Source: an uncultured Eubacterium sp. (lineage in GTDB: Bacteria; Bacillota; Clostridia; Oscillospirales; Acutalibacteraceae). Taken from it: DNA of 64,000 nt. The notes under the pieces are model-generated. The model worked only from the letters and a program-made list of their open reading frames with translations. It was not told the origin of the DNA and did not search any database. Made by a program: the position numbers and the translations under genes. Of the stretch, positions 44,447 to 52,404 are shown piece after piece; position 1 is the stretch's first letter, and the number at the start of each line of letters is the position of its first letter. The stretch is from contig NZ_CAMFQO010000001.1 in the NCBI RefSeq assembly GCF_945980375.1, forward strand, positions 124,001 through 188,000, read 5' to 3'.

Positions 44447-44860
44447 TCACCTGCTTTCTGCCATAGTCCATCTTAATTCTCTGCCGTTAATCATTGTCCA
44501 CGGCGTATTCTCATCATCAAGCTCATTCCAGCTTTTGCCGCTGCCTGCCAAATAAACATCATATCCTATGCCAAACCAGCTGTTTGAAATTTTACCGATA
44601 GTATCAATGTCATAACGTGATACTGTTATGCTTTTTCCGTCAACACAATATTCCGTATCACCAAGGGCGTAGGAGATAAGCTCTCTGCTTATGGGCTGAA
44701 AAATATTGATTGCTCCGCCGGCACAAATACCGTTCAGATAACAGGTCAAAGCATATATCTGTTGCGCAACAGCCGTCAGCTCTGCTTTTACAAGAGCATC
44801 CGATGTGTCTATCAAAGCCGTTGTGTAAAGCGCGTCAAGCCTGTTATATATCGCCTGCAT
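44447..44860 (-). CDS. phage protein in the XkdU position, unrecognised
   Basis: The 137-residue protein overlaps the end of the baseplate J gene by 17 bp and lies before the fibre gene, where PBSX-like phages encode XkdU (DUF2313, tail protein I-like). The sequence (NRLDALYTTALIDTSDALVK ... WNELDDENTPWTMINGREL) does not clearly match that family by eye. It is probably a baseplate-to-fibre connector, from position only. Confidence 0.6.
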   Translation of the reverse strand: MQAIYNRLDALYTTALIDTSDALVKAELTAVAQQIYALTCYLNGICAGGAINIFQPISRELISYALGDTEYCVDGKSITVSRYDIDTIGKISNSWFGIGYDVYLAGSGKSWNELDDENTPWTMINGRELRWTMAESR

Positions 44861-45650
44861 CGTCTATTCTCACCTCAACGTTAATATCAAAAAGTGTAAA
44901 CAGCGAAAGGATATCTAAAACCTTATCCCTCAAATTATCCGAAATTGTGTTATCTCTTGTTTTCAGCAAGCAAACGACAGACTCGTTTTCTCTGACAATT
45001 CTGCAACCGACTACCTCGTCAAGAGTCATAACCCTTCCGTTAAGAAATTCAACGTTTACACCGTTTGCCGGATATTTAAGAGCCGATTTAATTCTGCTGC
45101 GCAGTGCCTCGTCATCCTCGTCACTGCATCCACCCGTAAAGCTGACAAGATTTTGCACGCCCACAATACTGCTTGGCGGATTTACCATAACCGATATTTC
45201 GCCATAGCCTGCATTGTATTCATCACCGCAGCCAATCGACTGCGCCGCAACTGTACAGGATACCTCACCTATGCCGATAACAGCAGGCTCAAGGGTTATG
45301 TACTGAATATACTTGTATCCCTTTTTTGAGCAAATAATACCGGACGGAATGCTCACCTCAGCTTCTCTCGGGGCGTCTATATAAAAGGTCAATGTACCCG
45401 TTGCCCTGCTTGCAGTCTTTCGCTGAATACTGCATTCGGTTGCGATACGGTCAAGATAATCGCCGGTGGCGGTTTGCCAGCTTGATTGCCCAAGCAGATA
45501 CTCGCCCTTAACATAAAGATTAAAAAGCTCGGTTGCCACCGCCTTAAGTCTTAATCCGGTCTCGCTGTACATATCAAGCACCTGACCCGATTGTTCAAAA
45601 TAGGTTGATTTCATATTCTCCAAAATTTCATTAAAGCTTACCAAAATCAA
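44844..45650 (-). CDS. baseplate J/gp47 family protein (XkdT-like)
   Basis: The 268-residue protein has the central family motif SFTGGCSDEDDEALRSRIKS and the preceding CSIQRKTASRATGTLTFYID and GCGDEYNAGYGEISVMVNPP stretches. It forms the baseplate wedge of contractile tails. It is shorter than the usual 340-350 residues, mostly at the C-terminal end. Start is TTG, overlapping the gp25-like gene by 20 bp. Confidence 0.9.
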   Translation of the reverse strand: MILVSFNEILENMKSTYFEQSGQVLDMYSETGLRLKAVATELFNLYVKGEYLLGQSSWQTATGDYLDRIATECSIQRKTASRATGTLTFYIDAPREAEVSIPSGIICSKKGYKYIQYITLEPAVIGIGEVSCTVAAQSIGCGDEYNAGYGEISVMVNPPSSIVGVQNLVSFTGGCSDEDDEALRSRIKSALKYPANGVNVEFLNGRVMTLDEVVGCRIVRENESVVCLLKTRDNTISDNLRDKVLDILSLFTLFDINVEVRIDDAGDI

Positions 45651-45909
45651 CAGTCACCTGCCTTTCCTCTGTGTTAATCAAAACATCAAAAGTAATTGCA
45701 CTGTCAGATACAGCCCTTGCGGATTTTACAAAAACGCCGTCAAGCCCGGCAACGCTTTGCCTTGCATAAGCAAGAACCTCTGCCATAGACCTGCTTTGCC
45801 TAATCCTTGAGCCAAAATTTTTATCTGCGTAAAATTCTCCTCGCTTAACCGCAAAGCACCTTACGGCATCCTCAATAAGCTGTACCGTAAAATCCAATTC
45901 ATCATTCAT
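45631..45909 (-). CDS. gp25/W-like baseplate protein (XkdS-like)
   Basis: The 92-residue protein has the compact gp25 fold pattern: CFAVKRGEFYADKNFGSRIR, then YARQSVAGLDGVFV and ITFDVLINTEERQVTVDFG. gp25 is a conserved wedge protein of contractile baseplates that starts sheath assembly. ATG 45909 has GGGAGTG 7 bases upstream. It overlaps both neighbours. Confidence 0.83.
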   Translation of the reverse strand: MNDELDFTVQLIEDAVRCFAVKRGEFYADKNFGSRIRQSRSMAEVLAYARQSVAGLDGVFVKSARAVSDSAITFDVLINTEERQVTVDFGKL

Positions 45910-46255
45910 TTTCAATCACTCCCTGCCTGTTAATCACCAATCCGTTAATAACAACATCGCCGTTATTCTTAAGCAAAATATAAGCACCTCCCAACGAACG
46001 GAGTTCAACCTCTCCGCTTTCAATATTTTCGGGATTGTTCAAGGTGCCGAGCACTACCGTTCCATCACTCGACGGCACCATAATAACCTGCTCGTCAACA
46101 GGAGGCAGGCTGTTAAAGCCATACGGCGTGTAGCAATCTATATTTCTTCTTGTTACGGTTGCGCCTGCCTCTATCTGCTTGTCAGAAAGAGTAACCCTGC
46201 CCTTTTCGGCAGAATCACTTTTGACAGATTGTGATATTTTTTTACTCATCCACAT
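45902..46255 (-). CDS. baseplate assembly protein V-like (short)
   Basis: The 117-residue protein has the OB-fold style PYGFNSLPPVDEQVIMVPSS followed by a short beta repeat (AYILLKNNGDVVINGLVI), like a small gpV/spike hub in the XkdR position. ATG 46255 is preferred because GGAGG lies 9 bases upstream. It overlaps the XkdQ-like gene by 14 bp. Confidence 0.75.
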   Translation of the reverse strand: MWMSKKISQSVKSDSAEKGRVTLSDKQIEAGATVTRRNIDCYTPYGFNSLPPVDEQVIMVPSSDGTVVLGTLNNPENIESGEVELRSLGGAYILLKNNGDVVINGLVINRQGVIENE

Positions 46256-47195
46256 AGCTAAGCTCCTCCAAATCCAAAGCACTGTATGCCTTAATTATCG
46301 TGTATTCACCCGAGGCATTACAGGTATGCCTTATACCGACCGCCACCACGTCACCGTAATCATCAAAGCCGTCAAGGTCTGTCCTGATTATGTCTGCCAA
46401 ATCAATGTCGGCATATCCCGACAGCTTAAGCTCCCAACAGCAGTAGCCTGCATTTGCATTGCTTACAAATGAGGAAAGCCTTGTTTCTCTTTGCCAATCG
46501 GGAACATTGGACATATTTAACATTCGTGTTGCGGATATTCTTTTTTTCTGCATAAAACGGCTTACTCTGTGATACAGGTAATCATCCGAACTGTTCAGCT
46601 TGTAATCAACACCCATAACGGCATTACCTCGGTTGATTTCTCTTTTAACGCTAAGGATGCCGTCACGGTCAATTTTGATTACCCTTTCGGATTTCAGCAT
46701 AACAATTTCATTTTTAGAATTAACCCTTATTCTGTTGCCTGTAACATTAAACACAAAATCATTAAGCAATCCGAATTTTGAAGTGCCCTTGCTTACCTGA
46801 TATTGAATATCGCTGAATACATTATCCATACAAAGCCTAAAGCCGTCACAAATGTCTATTTCAAACAGTGCATTAACGCTTGGAGAATTGTATGTAAAAG
46901 GCTTTGCCTCGCTGTCAACAAGCAGGCAGGCACTCGACCGACAATACAAAAAGCAGGTCGAGCCGTTAGCATTTATACTTTCCCGTTGAGTGTCAACATA
47001 GCCGTTAAAGGCACATACCTTACCGTAAAACGCCTTTACCGTATAAAGCTCCGCACCTGCCTCATCAAGCAAAAGATTAAGCCTCAAGCCGTCACAAGCC
47101 GCATCTGCATCTCGGCTCAGCTCATACGACAAAACCGCCTTCGGTTTTATCTCGTTATCATCAAGGGCATAAAGCTTAAAGGTCAAATCAGCCAT
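46242..47195 (-). CDS. tail hub protein, gpD/XkdQ-like
   Basis: The 317-residue protein matches the late-control D/XkdQ hub: an N-terminal Split-barrel domain (SRDADAACDGLRLNLLLDEA), LLVDSEAKPFTYNSPSVNAL, and a C-terminal domain ending VVAVGIRHTCNASGEYTIIK. Such proteins form the central hub of contractile tails. It overlaps the LysM gene by 13 bp. Confidence 0.85.
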   Translation of the reverse strand: MADLTFKLYALDDNEIKPKAVLSYELSRDADAACDGLRLNLLLDEAGAELYTVKAFYGKVCAFNGYVDTQRESINANGSTCFLYCRSSACLLVDSEAKPFTYNSPSVNALFEIDICDGFRLCMDNVFSDIQYQVSKGTSKFGLLNDFVFNVTGNRIRVNSKNEIVMLKSERVIKIDRDGILSVKREINRGNAVMGVDYKLNSSDDYLYHRVSRFMQKKRISATRMLNMSNVPDWQRETRLSSFVSNANAGYCCWELKLSGYADIDLADIIRTDLDGFDDYGDVVAVGIRHTCNASGEYTIIKAYSALDLEELSYVDE

Positions 47196-47698
47196 ACTCT
47201 GTCACCCTCTTTAACTGCAAAAACATCACCGAAATCGTTGGCTTCAACAAGATTTTCTATTTGCATACCGGTACGGTGAGCAATGTCAAAAAGATTTTCG
47301 CCGTCGGCGGCAACAGTATAATCAGGGTTATGCTCCTCTTTCTTTTCCTTACACTCCTGCACAAATTCAAACGAATAATCCACCCTGTCATTGCCTGCAG
47401 AATAGCTGATGCTAAGCGAGGAAAAGCACGCCTTTATCGGCACGGAATTTGGCAAAAACAAATAATCACTGCCCTTTTTATTGTAGGCTCTGACAAGCTC
47501 AAAAGCCTTTTTTGCCGAATCCTCACCCACAAAGCAACCGTTACCGCTGACCGTGTATAGCCTGTTTGTACCTTGAACACAAAGCTCCTCGGCATATACG
47601 GTGTCGTACCTTGATATTTTTTTGTTCATGGAAATCTTTAGGCTTTTAGGATTTACATTAAACTCAAAGCCTCTGTATTTCATTTTCATATACTGCAT
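47183..47698 (-). CDS. LysM-containing tail protein (XkdP-like)
   Basis: The 171-residue protein has an N-terminal domain (YRGFEFNVNPKSLKISMNKK) and a C-terminal LysM motif (YTVAADGENLFDIAHRTGMQ ... DRVWLI). In PBSX-like phages XkdP follows the tape measure and links it to the hub. Here it follows a 31-residue frame instead. ATG 47698 is chosen over GTG 47707 because AGGGGTG is 6 bases upstream. Confidence 0.87.
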   Translation of the reverse strand: MQYMKMKYRGFEFNVNPKSLKISMNKKISRYDTVYAEELCVQGTNRLYTVSGNGCFVGEDSAKKAFELVRAYNKKGSDYLFLPNSVPIKACFSSLSISYSAGNDRVDYSFEFVQECKEKKEEHNPDYTVAADGENLFDIAHRTGMQIENLVEANDFGDVFAVKEGDRVWLI

Positions 47699-47699
47699 A

Positions 47700-47795
47700 T
47701 CAATCACCCCTCACCGTACTGTCATATCGCCTTGAATCAAGCATAATATAATCGCTGACCTGCTCGGCAGACTCATATTCAAAATCATCACTCAT
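47700..47795 (-). CDS. 31-residue micro-ORF in the place of the tail sheath/tube/tape-measure genes
   Basis: The frame encodes an acidic peptide (MSDDFEYESAEQVSDYIMLD followed by SRRYDSTVRGD). GGGAGG stands 8 bases before its ATG, and its stop overlaps the next gene (TGATATG), so it looks translated. I do not recognise it. It could be a real small tail protein, or the fused end of a deleted gene. Confidence 0.6.
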   Translation of the reverse strand: MSDDFEYESAEQVSDYIMLDSRRYDSTVRGD

Positions 47796-47797
47796 AA

Positions 47798-48196
47798 TCA
47801 AGCCTCCCTACTATACGACAATGAAAAGGTCAACACTGCCTTGACCTTGTAGCACTCTGTTGTTGAGTCCTTCAAAACCGTTGACAGCTTTATTCCGCAT
47901 ACAGCATCATCCATTGCTGCACGCACTATTCTTTCCATATCATCAAAGGCAACGGGTGAGCCAAAATCGTACGGCACATAAAGTGCAAGCTCTATCCCGT
48001 ATTTGCCATAAAAAAACTCATTGTCAACGCTTATGCTGTCCAAATCAAGCTCGCACGGAGATAAGGTGCATATCTTTTTTTCAAGCCTTGTTTGCTTTGT
48101 TGCATACGGACACGCCTTAATAAAGCAAATGTCCTCAACACCTGTGCTTGATTTAAGCTTATCAAGCAGGGCATTTGTTTCCTTACTCAAATACAT
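47798..48196 (-). CDS. phage head-tail/neck protein, unrecognised
   Basis: The 132-residue protein lies where PBSX-like phages have the last neck or tail-terminator gene. It starts MYLSKETNALLDKLKSSTGV and has alternating hydrophobic strands towards its end (GIKLSTVLKDSTTECYKVKA). No motif identifies it. ATG 48196 follows GGGGG at 7 bases. It overlaps its upstream neighbour by 14 bp. Confidence 0.65.
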   Translation of the reverse strand: MYLSKETNALLDKLKSSTGVEDICFIKACPYATKQTRLEKKICTLSPCELDLDSISVDNEFFYGKYGIELALYVPYDFGSPVAFDDMERIVRAAMDDAVCGIKLSTVLKDSTTECYKVKAVLTFSLSYSREA

Positions 48197-48545
48197 TCTC
48201 ATCCCCCTTTACCGCTTCTCGAAGCACGGCAGTATAGTACAAAACCTCCTCGCCCAGAAAAACAGGACTTGATTTGATAAAAAAATAATCCTTATCCAAA
48301 AGGTTAAGCATATCGTTTCTGCCAAATCCCGTTACATCAAGGCTGAATATTCCGATGATATAATTTTTTCGGTTAAGACCGATTTTGGTTGGCGTTGCCT
48401 CAAATCTTGTTTTGTCCTTGCGCCACAGGTGCTGGGCCATCACCTTTGCGGTGATGACCTGTCCCTGCTCTGTTGTAATTGTGCAATCCTTGGCATACCT
48501 ATCAAGAAGACCTGAAACTGTACCTGAAATATTATTTAACTGCAC
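48183..48545 (-). CDS. phage neck protein, unrecognised (XkdI/XkdH position)
   Basis: GTG 48545 is taken as the start because GGAGGT lies 6 bases upstream; the product is 120 residues (VQLNNISGTVSGLLDRYAKD). The middle segment RKNYIIGIFSLDVTGFGRND is beta-like. By position it is a head-completion protein. No family is recognised. Confidence 0.65.
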   Translation of the reverse strand: MQLNNISGTVSGLLDRYAKDCTITTEQGQVITAKVMAQHLWRKDKTRFEATPTKIGLNRKNYIIGIFSLDVTGFGRNDMLNLLDKDYFFIKSSPVFLGEEVLYYTAVLREAVKGDENVFE

Positions 48546-48547
48546 AT

Positions 48548-48895
48548 TTACACCTCCATAAAGCAAAAGCCTCTGTCCTTTGCCAAATGAGAAATACCGG
48601 AATAAGCAGACTCATACAAGGCTTTTGCATTTTGGATTGCGTTGCCTGACGATGCCGTGACCTTTACATCTCCTGCCGAAAACGACGAGATTTCGCCGTC
48701 GTTACGTGCAAGAGCAATTTGGTAATTTGTTTTTGCGGCAACGTAATATTCAAGCAATGCCGTATCGGCTTCGTTGTATTCCCTATCCGAAAACTCTGCA
48801 CAGTTCATTTCGATGAGCGACATATATCGCTCTGCCTCGTCAATTGAAGCATTACCTATTGTGCAAAGCACCTGTGTTATTCTGCCTGTATCCAT
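48548..48895 (-). CDS. phage head-tail connector protein
   Basis: The 115-residue, largely helical protein (ASIDEAERYMSLIEMNCAEF, then DTALLEYYVAAKTNYQIALA) lies 3 bp after the major capsid gene. This is the place and helical character of gp6/XkdH-type connectors. Assignment rests on context. Confidence 0.68.
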   Translation of the reverse strand: MDTGRITQVLCTIGNASIDEAERYMSLIEMNCAEFSDREYNEADTALLEYYVAAKTNYQIALARNDGEISSFSAGDVKVTASSGNAIQNAKALYESAYSGISHLAKDRGFCFMEV

Positions 48896-48898
48896 AGA

Positions 48899-49903
48899 TT
48901 AAACTGTTTCAGAAAGGTACACAACTGCCTTGTCTACAATACGGTTGAAGCCTACAGTGCTTGTAACGGTTGCTCGTTCAAGCTGACGGTCTATAATCTT
49001 ATCATAGTCAACATCAACAGGATTGCCGAGCTGTACCTTTTCAAGTGCATAATTCTTATCAAAAGCAACAATATCGTTGTGCAAAATATTTGTTTGGCAA
49101 TGGATAAGCTTTGCACCGTAAGGTGTAATCATATTGCCGGTTGCGTGCATATTAAGACCTGCTGCACCGTCTCTAAACTCATCAAGGCTCAAAATGCTGT
49201 TGAACTTGGCTGTTTCTGCGATAACGGTATTAAATTCATACGGCGCAAGCGCGGTGTAAATATCAATGAAATCTTTGTATGAAATGCTGTTTGATTCTAT
49301 TGTGTTAATATCAACGGTACCTAATTCTGCCAACACCTCTACTGCCTGTGAAAGCTGACAGGTGTTAATGTAGTTACCAATCTGCTTGAGTGTTACTGAG
49401 AACAAATCAAGACGCTGTGATTTGATAGCCTCGTAAGAAGCGACAAAGGTTCTACCGCTCTTCTTTAGTGTTGTAAGCTTGTCCCTGAGAGTAATGCTTG
49501 TCTCCGGAATAAATGCGCCCTCGTTAATGAATGACTGCTTTGCATTGTCGGGCTCAATAGCCTCGCACTGTACAGAGCGGTAATCCATAGAATCAATATT
49601 GGTTGTTGTTGCGATAAGCTCATCAACAACATTTTTGCTTGTAACAACCGTTGCGACAGATCTTGTAATGAATTCAGGGAACAAAACTGCCGAATCGGAT
49701 GTCTGGAAAAACTTTGAAATCGGGTCTGATTTAGGACCCTTAACCTTAATGTCAAATCGCTTAAGCTGACGCTCATATGCATCGAGTCCCTCAAGCTCTG
49801 TGCCCTTGTAGTTTTCACTTGGGTCAATAGCCTCAAGTGAGCTTGTAAAGCCCTTATCGGATGTGTATAAGCCCTTGTCAAGCTTTATTGTATCAAATGT
49901 CAT
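48899..49903 (-). CDS. phage major capsid protein (XkdG-like, HK97-type)
   Basis: The 334-residue protein has an N-terminal arm, then VLFPEFITRSVATVVTSKNV, FINEGAFIPETSITLRDKLT and a C-terminal ATVTSTVGFNRIVDKAVVYL region, consistent with the PBSX XkdG/HK97-like capsids. It follows a prohead protease and a small decoration-type protein. AGGAG precedes its ATG. Confidence 0.87.
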   Translation of the reverse strand: MTFDTIKLDKGLYTSDKGFTSSLEAIDPSENYKGTELEGLDAYERQLKRFDIKVKGPKSDPISKFFQTSDSAVLFPEFITRSVATVVTSKNVVDELIATTTNIDSMDYRSVQCEAIEPDNAKQSFINEGAFIPETSITLRDKLTTLKKSGRTFVASYEAIKSQRLDLFSVTLKQIGNYINTCQLSQAVEVLAELGTVDINTIESNSISYKDFIDIYTALAPYEFNTVIAETAKFNSILSLDEFRDGAAGLNMHATGNMITPYGAKLIHCQTNILHNDIVAFDKNYALEKVQLGNPVDVDYDKIIDRQLERATVTSTVGFNRIVDKAVVYLSETV

Positions 49904-49924
49904 AAATTGCTCCTCCCTAAAAAA

Positions 49925-50281
49925 TTAAAGTAAAATACCTGCTTTTTGCTCTGATGAGTCAACCCAAAGCACAGTTCTGTACGGTGCGGCTGCGGTTGAA
50001 CCACCGTTATGAAGAATCTTTCTTTTGTTTACAACAAGTCTTGCATAAACCGGAAGTGCCTCACCGGCATATTTGATTTCATAATAACCGCTTACCTGTA
50101 CGGTGTAGTAATTATCCTTTACTGCAACAACAACGCCTACAAAAGGCTTGCCATCCTGTGCCAAAAATGCATTTCCCGATTGGTCAGCTGTTACAAAATC
50201 GCCAACCTCAATTTTGTCAGGTTCTGCGTTAACGCATGTCATAGTAATACATTTAACATCAAATCCCTTATAAGATACCAT
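49925..50281 (-). CDS. small capsid-associated protein (DUF2190/decoration-like)
   Basis: The 118-residue beta-rich protein (VGDFVTADQSGNAFLAQDGK, then PFVGVVVAVKDNYYTVQVSG) lies between the prohead protease and the major capsid gene. Many phages place a DUF2190-like decoration protein or scaffold there. GGAGG precedes the ATG. Confidence 0.7.
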   Translation of the reverse strand: MVSYKGFDVKCITMTCVNAEPDKIEVGDFVTADQSGNAFLAQDGKPFVGVVVAVKDNYYTVQVSGYYEIKYAGEALPVYARLVVNKRKILHNGGSTAAAPYRTVLWVDSSEQKAGILL

Positions 50282-50292
50282 AATAAATCCTC

Positions 50293-51246
50293 CTAAATTC
50301 TAAATTGCGAAAAGTCCTTCGCTGTGTTTTCTGCCACAGAAGAAAGCTGTGGCTTAATTTTTGATTTTGAATTGTGTTTTTTCATTCCGTCACGAAAGCC
50401 TATTAATTCCTTGGTTGTCATAACCGCTGTAACGGAAGAGAACAGCTTTGCGTCCATATCCGGAAACGCCGACTTAAACAAGTCCACAACCTCCTTGGAC
50501 AGCTGCCTTTTGTAATCCTCACCGATTTGTGCTTCCTCTTTTAGCTCCTCGATGTAGGAATAAAGCCTGCCTGCCTCCTTTTTTGTAAGGGTAACAGGCT
50601 CGCAGCCCTGCATCGCCTTAATGATTTCCTGCATTTTTCTCTCCTTTGCTGTTTGAAACGATTTTGTTATTCCTGCCTCGCGCTGAGCCGGAACCGCCAC
50701 AAACGAAAACTCATATGCATCCTTGGCATCGGTCAAGGTACAAAAGCAAAGCTTGTCTGCATAAGTCTTTCCCGGAATATGCTCGCAGTGCTGTTTGCGC
50801 TTATCGGCACCGCAAATTGAGCAAATAGCCCTATCAATACTGCACGAAACAGAAACCTCCTTTTTAATACCGGCATCAATTTCTGCAATAAGCGAGCTGT
50901 TTTCCTCATTGTTAAGCATATATGCCTTCGCCTTAAGAGTGTACAGCTCCTCACCGTTGGCAGTAATTTTGCCATTTTCTTTTACAACGAATGTGTCAAA
51001 AATTCTTGCCTTTTGGTTTGATGCCTTCATAGAATGGTCAAATATTCCTGTTTTGCCAACAAACATATCCTTCATTTGATAAAGGGTGTCAACAGAAAAC
51101 TTTTCAAAATCTCTGTCAATGTCGTTGTTGCACAAATCAACATTAAAGGTATAGACCTCCTGTGGCATCAATTCACGCCTTGCAAACTCGTGGATTTTTT
51201 TCATATCATCATCCGATGCAAGACTTTTTTGAATACAACCGATCAT
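50293..51246 (-). CDS. prohead protease/XkdF-like protein
   Basis: ATG 51246 (MIGCIQKSLASDDDMKKIHE) overlaps the portal stop and has AAGGAGG upstream, giving 317 residues. The protease-like part includes NDIDRDFEKFSVDTLYQ, GIFDHSMKASNQKARIFDTF and DAYEFSFVAVPAQREAGITK. A Cys/His group (CSICGADKRKQHCEHIPG) may bind zinc. The C-terminal third is helical and scaffold-like. It should cleave or scaffold the procapsid. Confidence 0.83.
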   Translation of the reverse strand: MIGCIQKSLASDDDMKKIHEFARRELMPQEVYTFNVDLCNNDIDRDFEKFSVDTLYQMKDMFVGKTGIFDHSMKASNQKARIFDTFVVKENGKITANGEELYTLKAKAYMLNNEENSSLIAEIDAGIKKEVSVSCSIDRAICSICGADKRKQHCEHIPGKTYADKLCFCTLTDAKDAYEFSFVAVPAQREAGITKSFQTAKERKMQEIIKAMQGCEPVTLTKKEAGRLYSYIEELKEEAQIGEDYKRQLSKEVVDLFKSAFPDMDAKLFSSVTAVMTTKELIGFRDGMKKHNSKSKIKPQLSSVAENTAKDFSQFRI

Positions 51247-52400
51247 TAATTGTTTTCCTCCTTTAGTATTCTGTCTGCCTGTGCATTGTAAAGACGAGCC
51301 TGTGCCGTTTGAATTTCGTCCTGCAGGGTAATATCGTCCCACAAAACCTCAACCTCTCTGTAAATGCCGATACCGGCAAGATATGCCTCGCCGATTCGCC
51401 TGATTATCGGCGAAACGATACGACGGTACGCCTCCAGCTCGGTTGTAAGAATGTCGGCCTGCTGTTGACTCATCCTTTCCGAAGTGGACCACGACAGACC
51501 AAACATATAAGGCATAAGGCCTGTTTTTGCAACAATCTGCTCAAGCATTTGCCTAACAGGAACCTCGCTGTCAAGAATTTGATTGTCGGCACCTATAACG
51601 CTTACCTTGACGTCACCTACCGCAACAAAATCCTTAACCCTATCGGTAGAGCTCATAGCATCACGCCACGCCTGTGCCATTTGATTTGCACGTTCCTTTG
51701 CAAATGCCTTGTCAACCCCGTCACCCTGTGGGGTGTAGGTAACGGCATATCGCAGATTACCGAGCCTCTGCCAATTTGTGCCAATCGTGTTGTAAATTTT
51801 CAGCAAAATGTCAGCCACAAACGGCAAACCGCGAAGCAGGCTTGTACCGTATATGCTGTCCCCCTCCGGATTCAGAACACTGAAAAGTATACGTTGCTGA
51901 TGCTTAAAAGGCTCACCGCCGCTTAAACCGCCGGAGCAAAACACCAAATCGATGCCATTATCCGCTCTTTTAACACTGACGCTGTCAAGGTCGCCGTTGT
52001 AAAGAGCATAAAGCCCTCCGTTTTCATCTGTAACCATTTCACCGATAGCGGAGCCGTAGGTTAATAGCTGACTCATAAAATTATCAACAAACGCATAAAT
52101 TCCCTGCTGATTGCCTCCGACATTAATTTTTGAGAAAAAGCTTTTCATAGCCTTGTCTGTGTTATCATCACCGCAGCTGATTTCAAATCCGCCCATAAGC
52201 CTTACAATCTTGTTGATTGCACTGTCTATAATAGGCACGCCTTCTCTTATGGACCTGTATATTCTGTTGTTATACTGCGATAGCGGTGTATAGCTTGAAA
52301 TAGAAGCAAACGGATGACAGCTTTCGCCTGCTGTTTGAACAGAGCAGGCAGGCATACCGTTGTCTGTTACCTTATTGTTCTTTTTGCTGAATATGCTCAA
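51246..52400 (-). CDS. phage portal protein (XkdE-like)
   Basis: The 384-residue protein has the portal pattern: PIIDSAINKIVRLMGGFEIS, LNPEGDSIYGTSLLRGLPFV, and the C-terminal helix region GLMPYMFGLSWSTSERMSQQ. It forms the dodecameric DNA gate of the capsid. Start is TTG, 6 bases after AAGGAAG. It lies 4 bp after the terminase gene. Confidence 0.9.
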   Translation of the reverse strand: MSIFSKKNNKVTDNGMPACSVQTAGESCHPFASISSYTPLSQYNNRIYRSIREGVPIIDSAINKIVRLMGGFEISCGDDNTDKAMKSFFSKINVGGNQQGIYAFVDNFMSQLLTYGSAIGEMVTDENGGLYALYNGDLDSVSVKRADNGIDLVFCSGGLSGGEPFKHQQRILFSVLNPEGDSIYGTSLLRGLPFVADILLKIYNTIGTNWQRLGNLRYAVTYTPQGDGVDKAFAKERANQMAQAWRDAMSSTDRVKDFVAVGDVKVSVIGADNQILDSEVPVRQMLEQIVAKTGLMPYMFGLSWSTSERMSQQQADILTTELEAYRRIVSPIIRRIGEAYLAGIGIYREVEVLWDDITLQDEIQTAQARLYNAQADRILKEENN

Positions 52401-52404
52401 GGCT

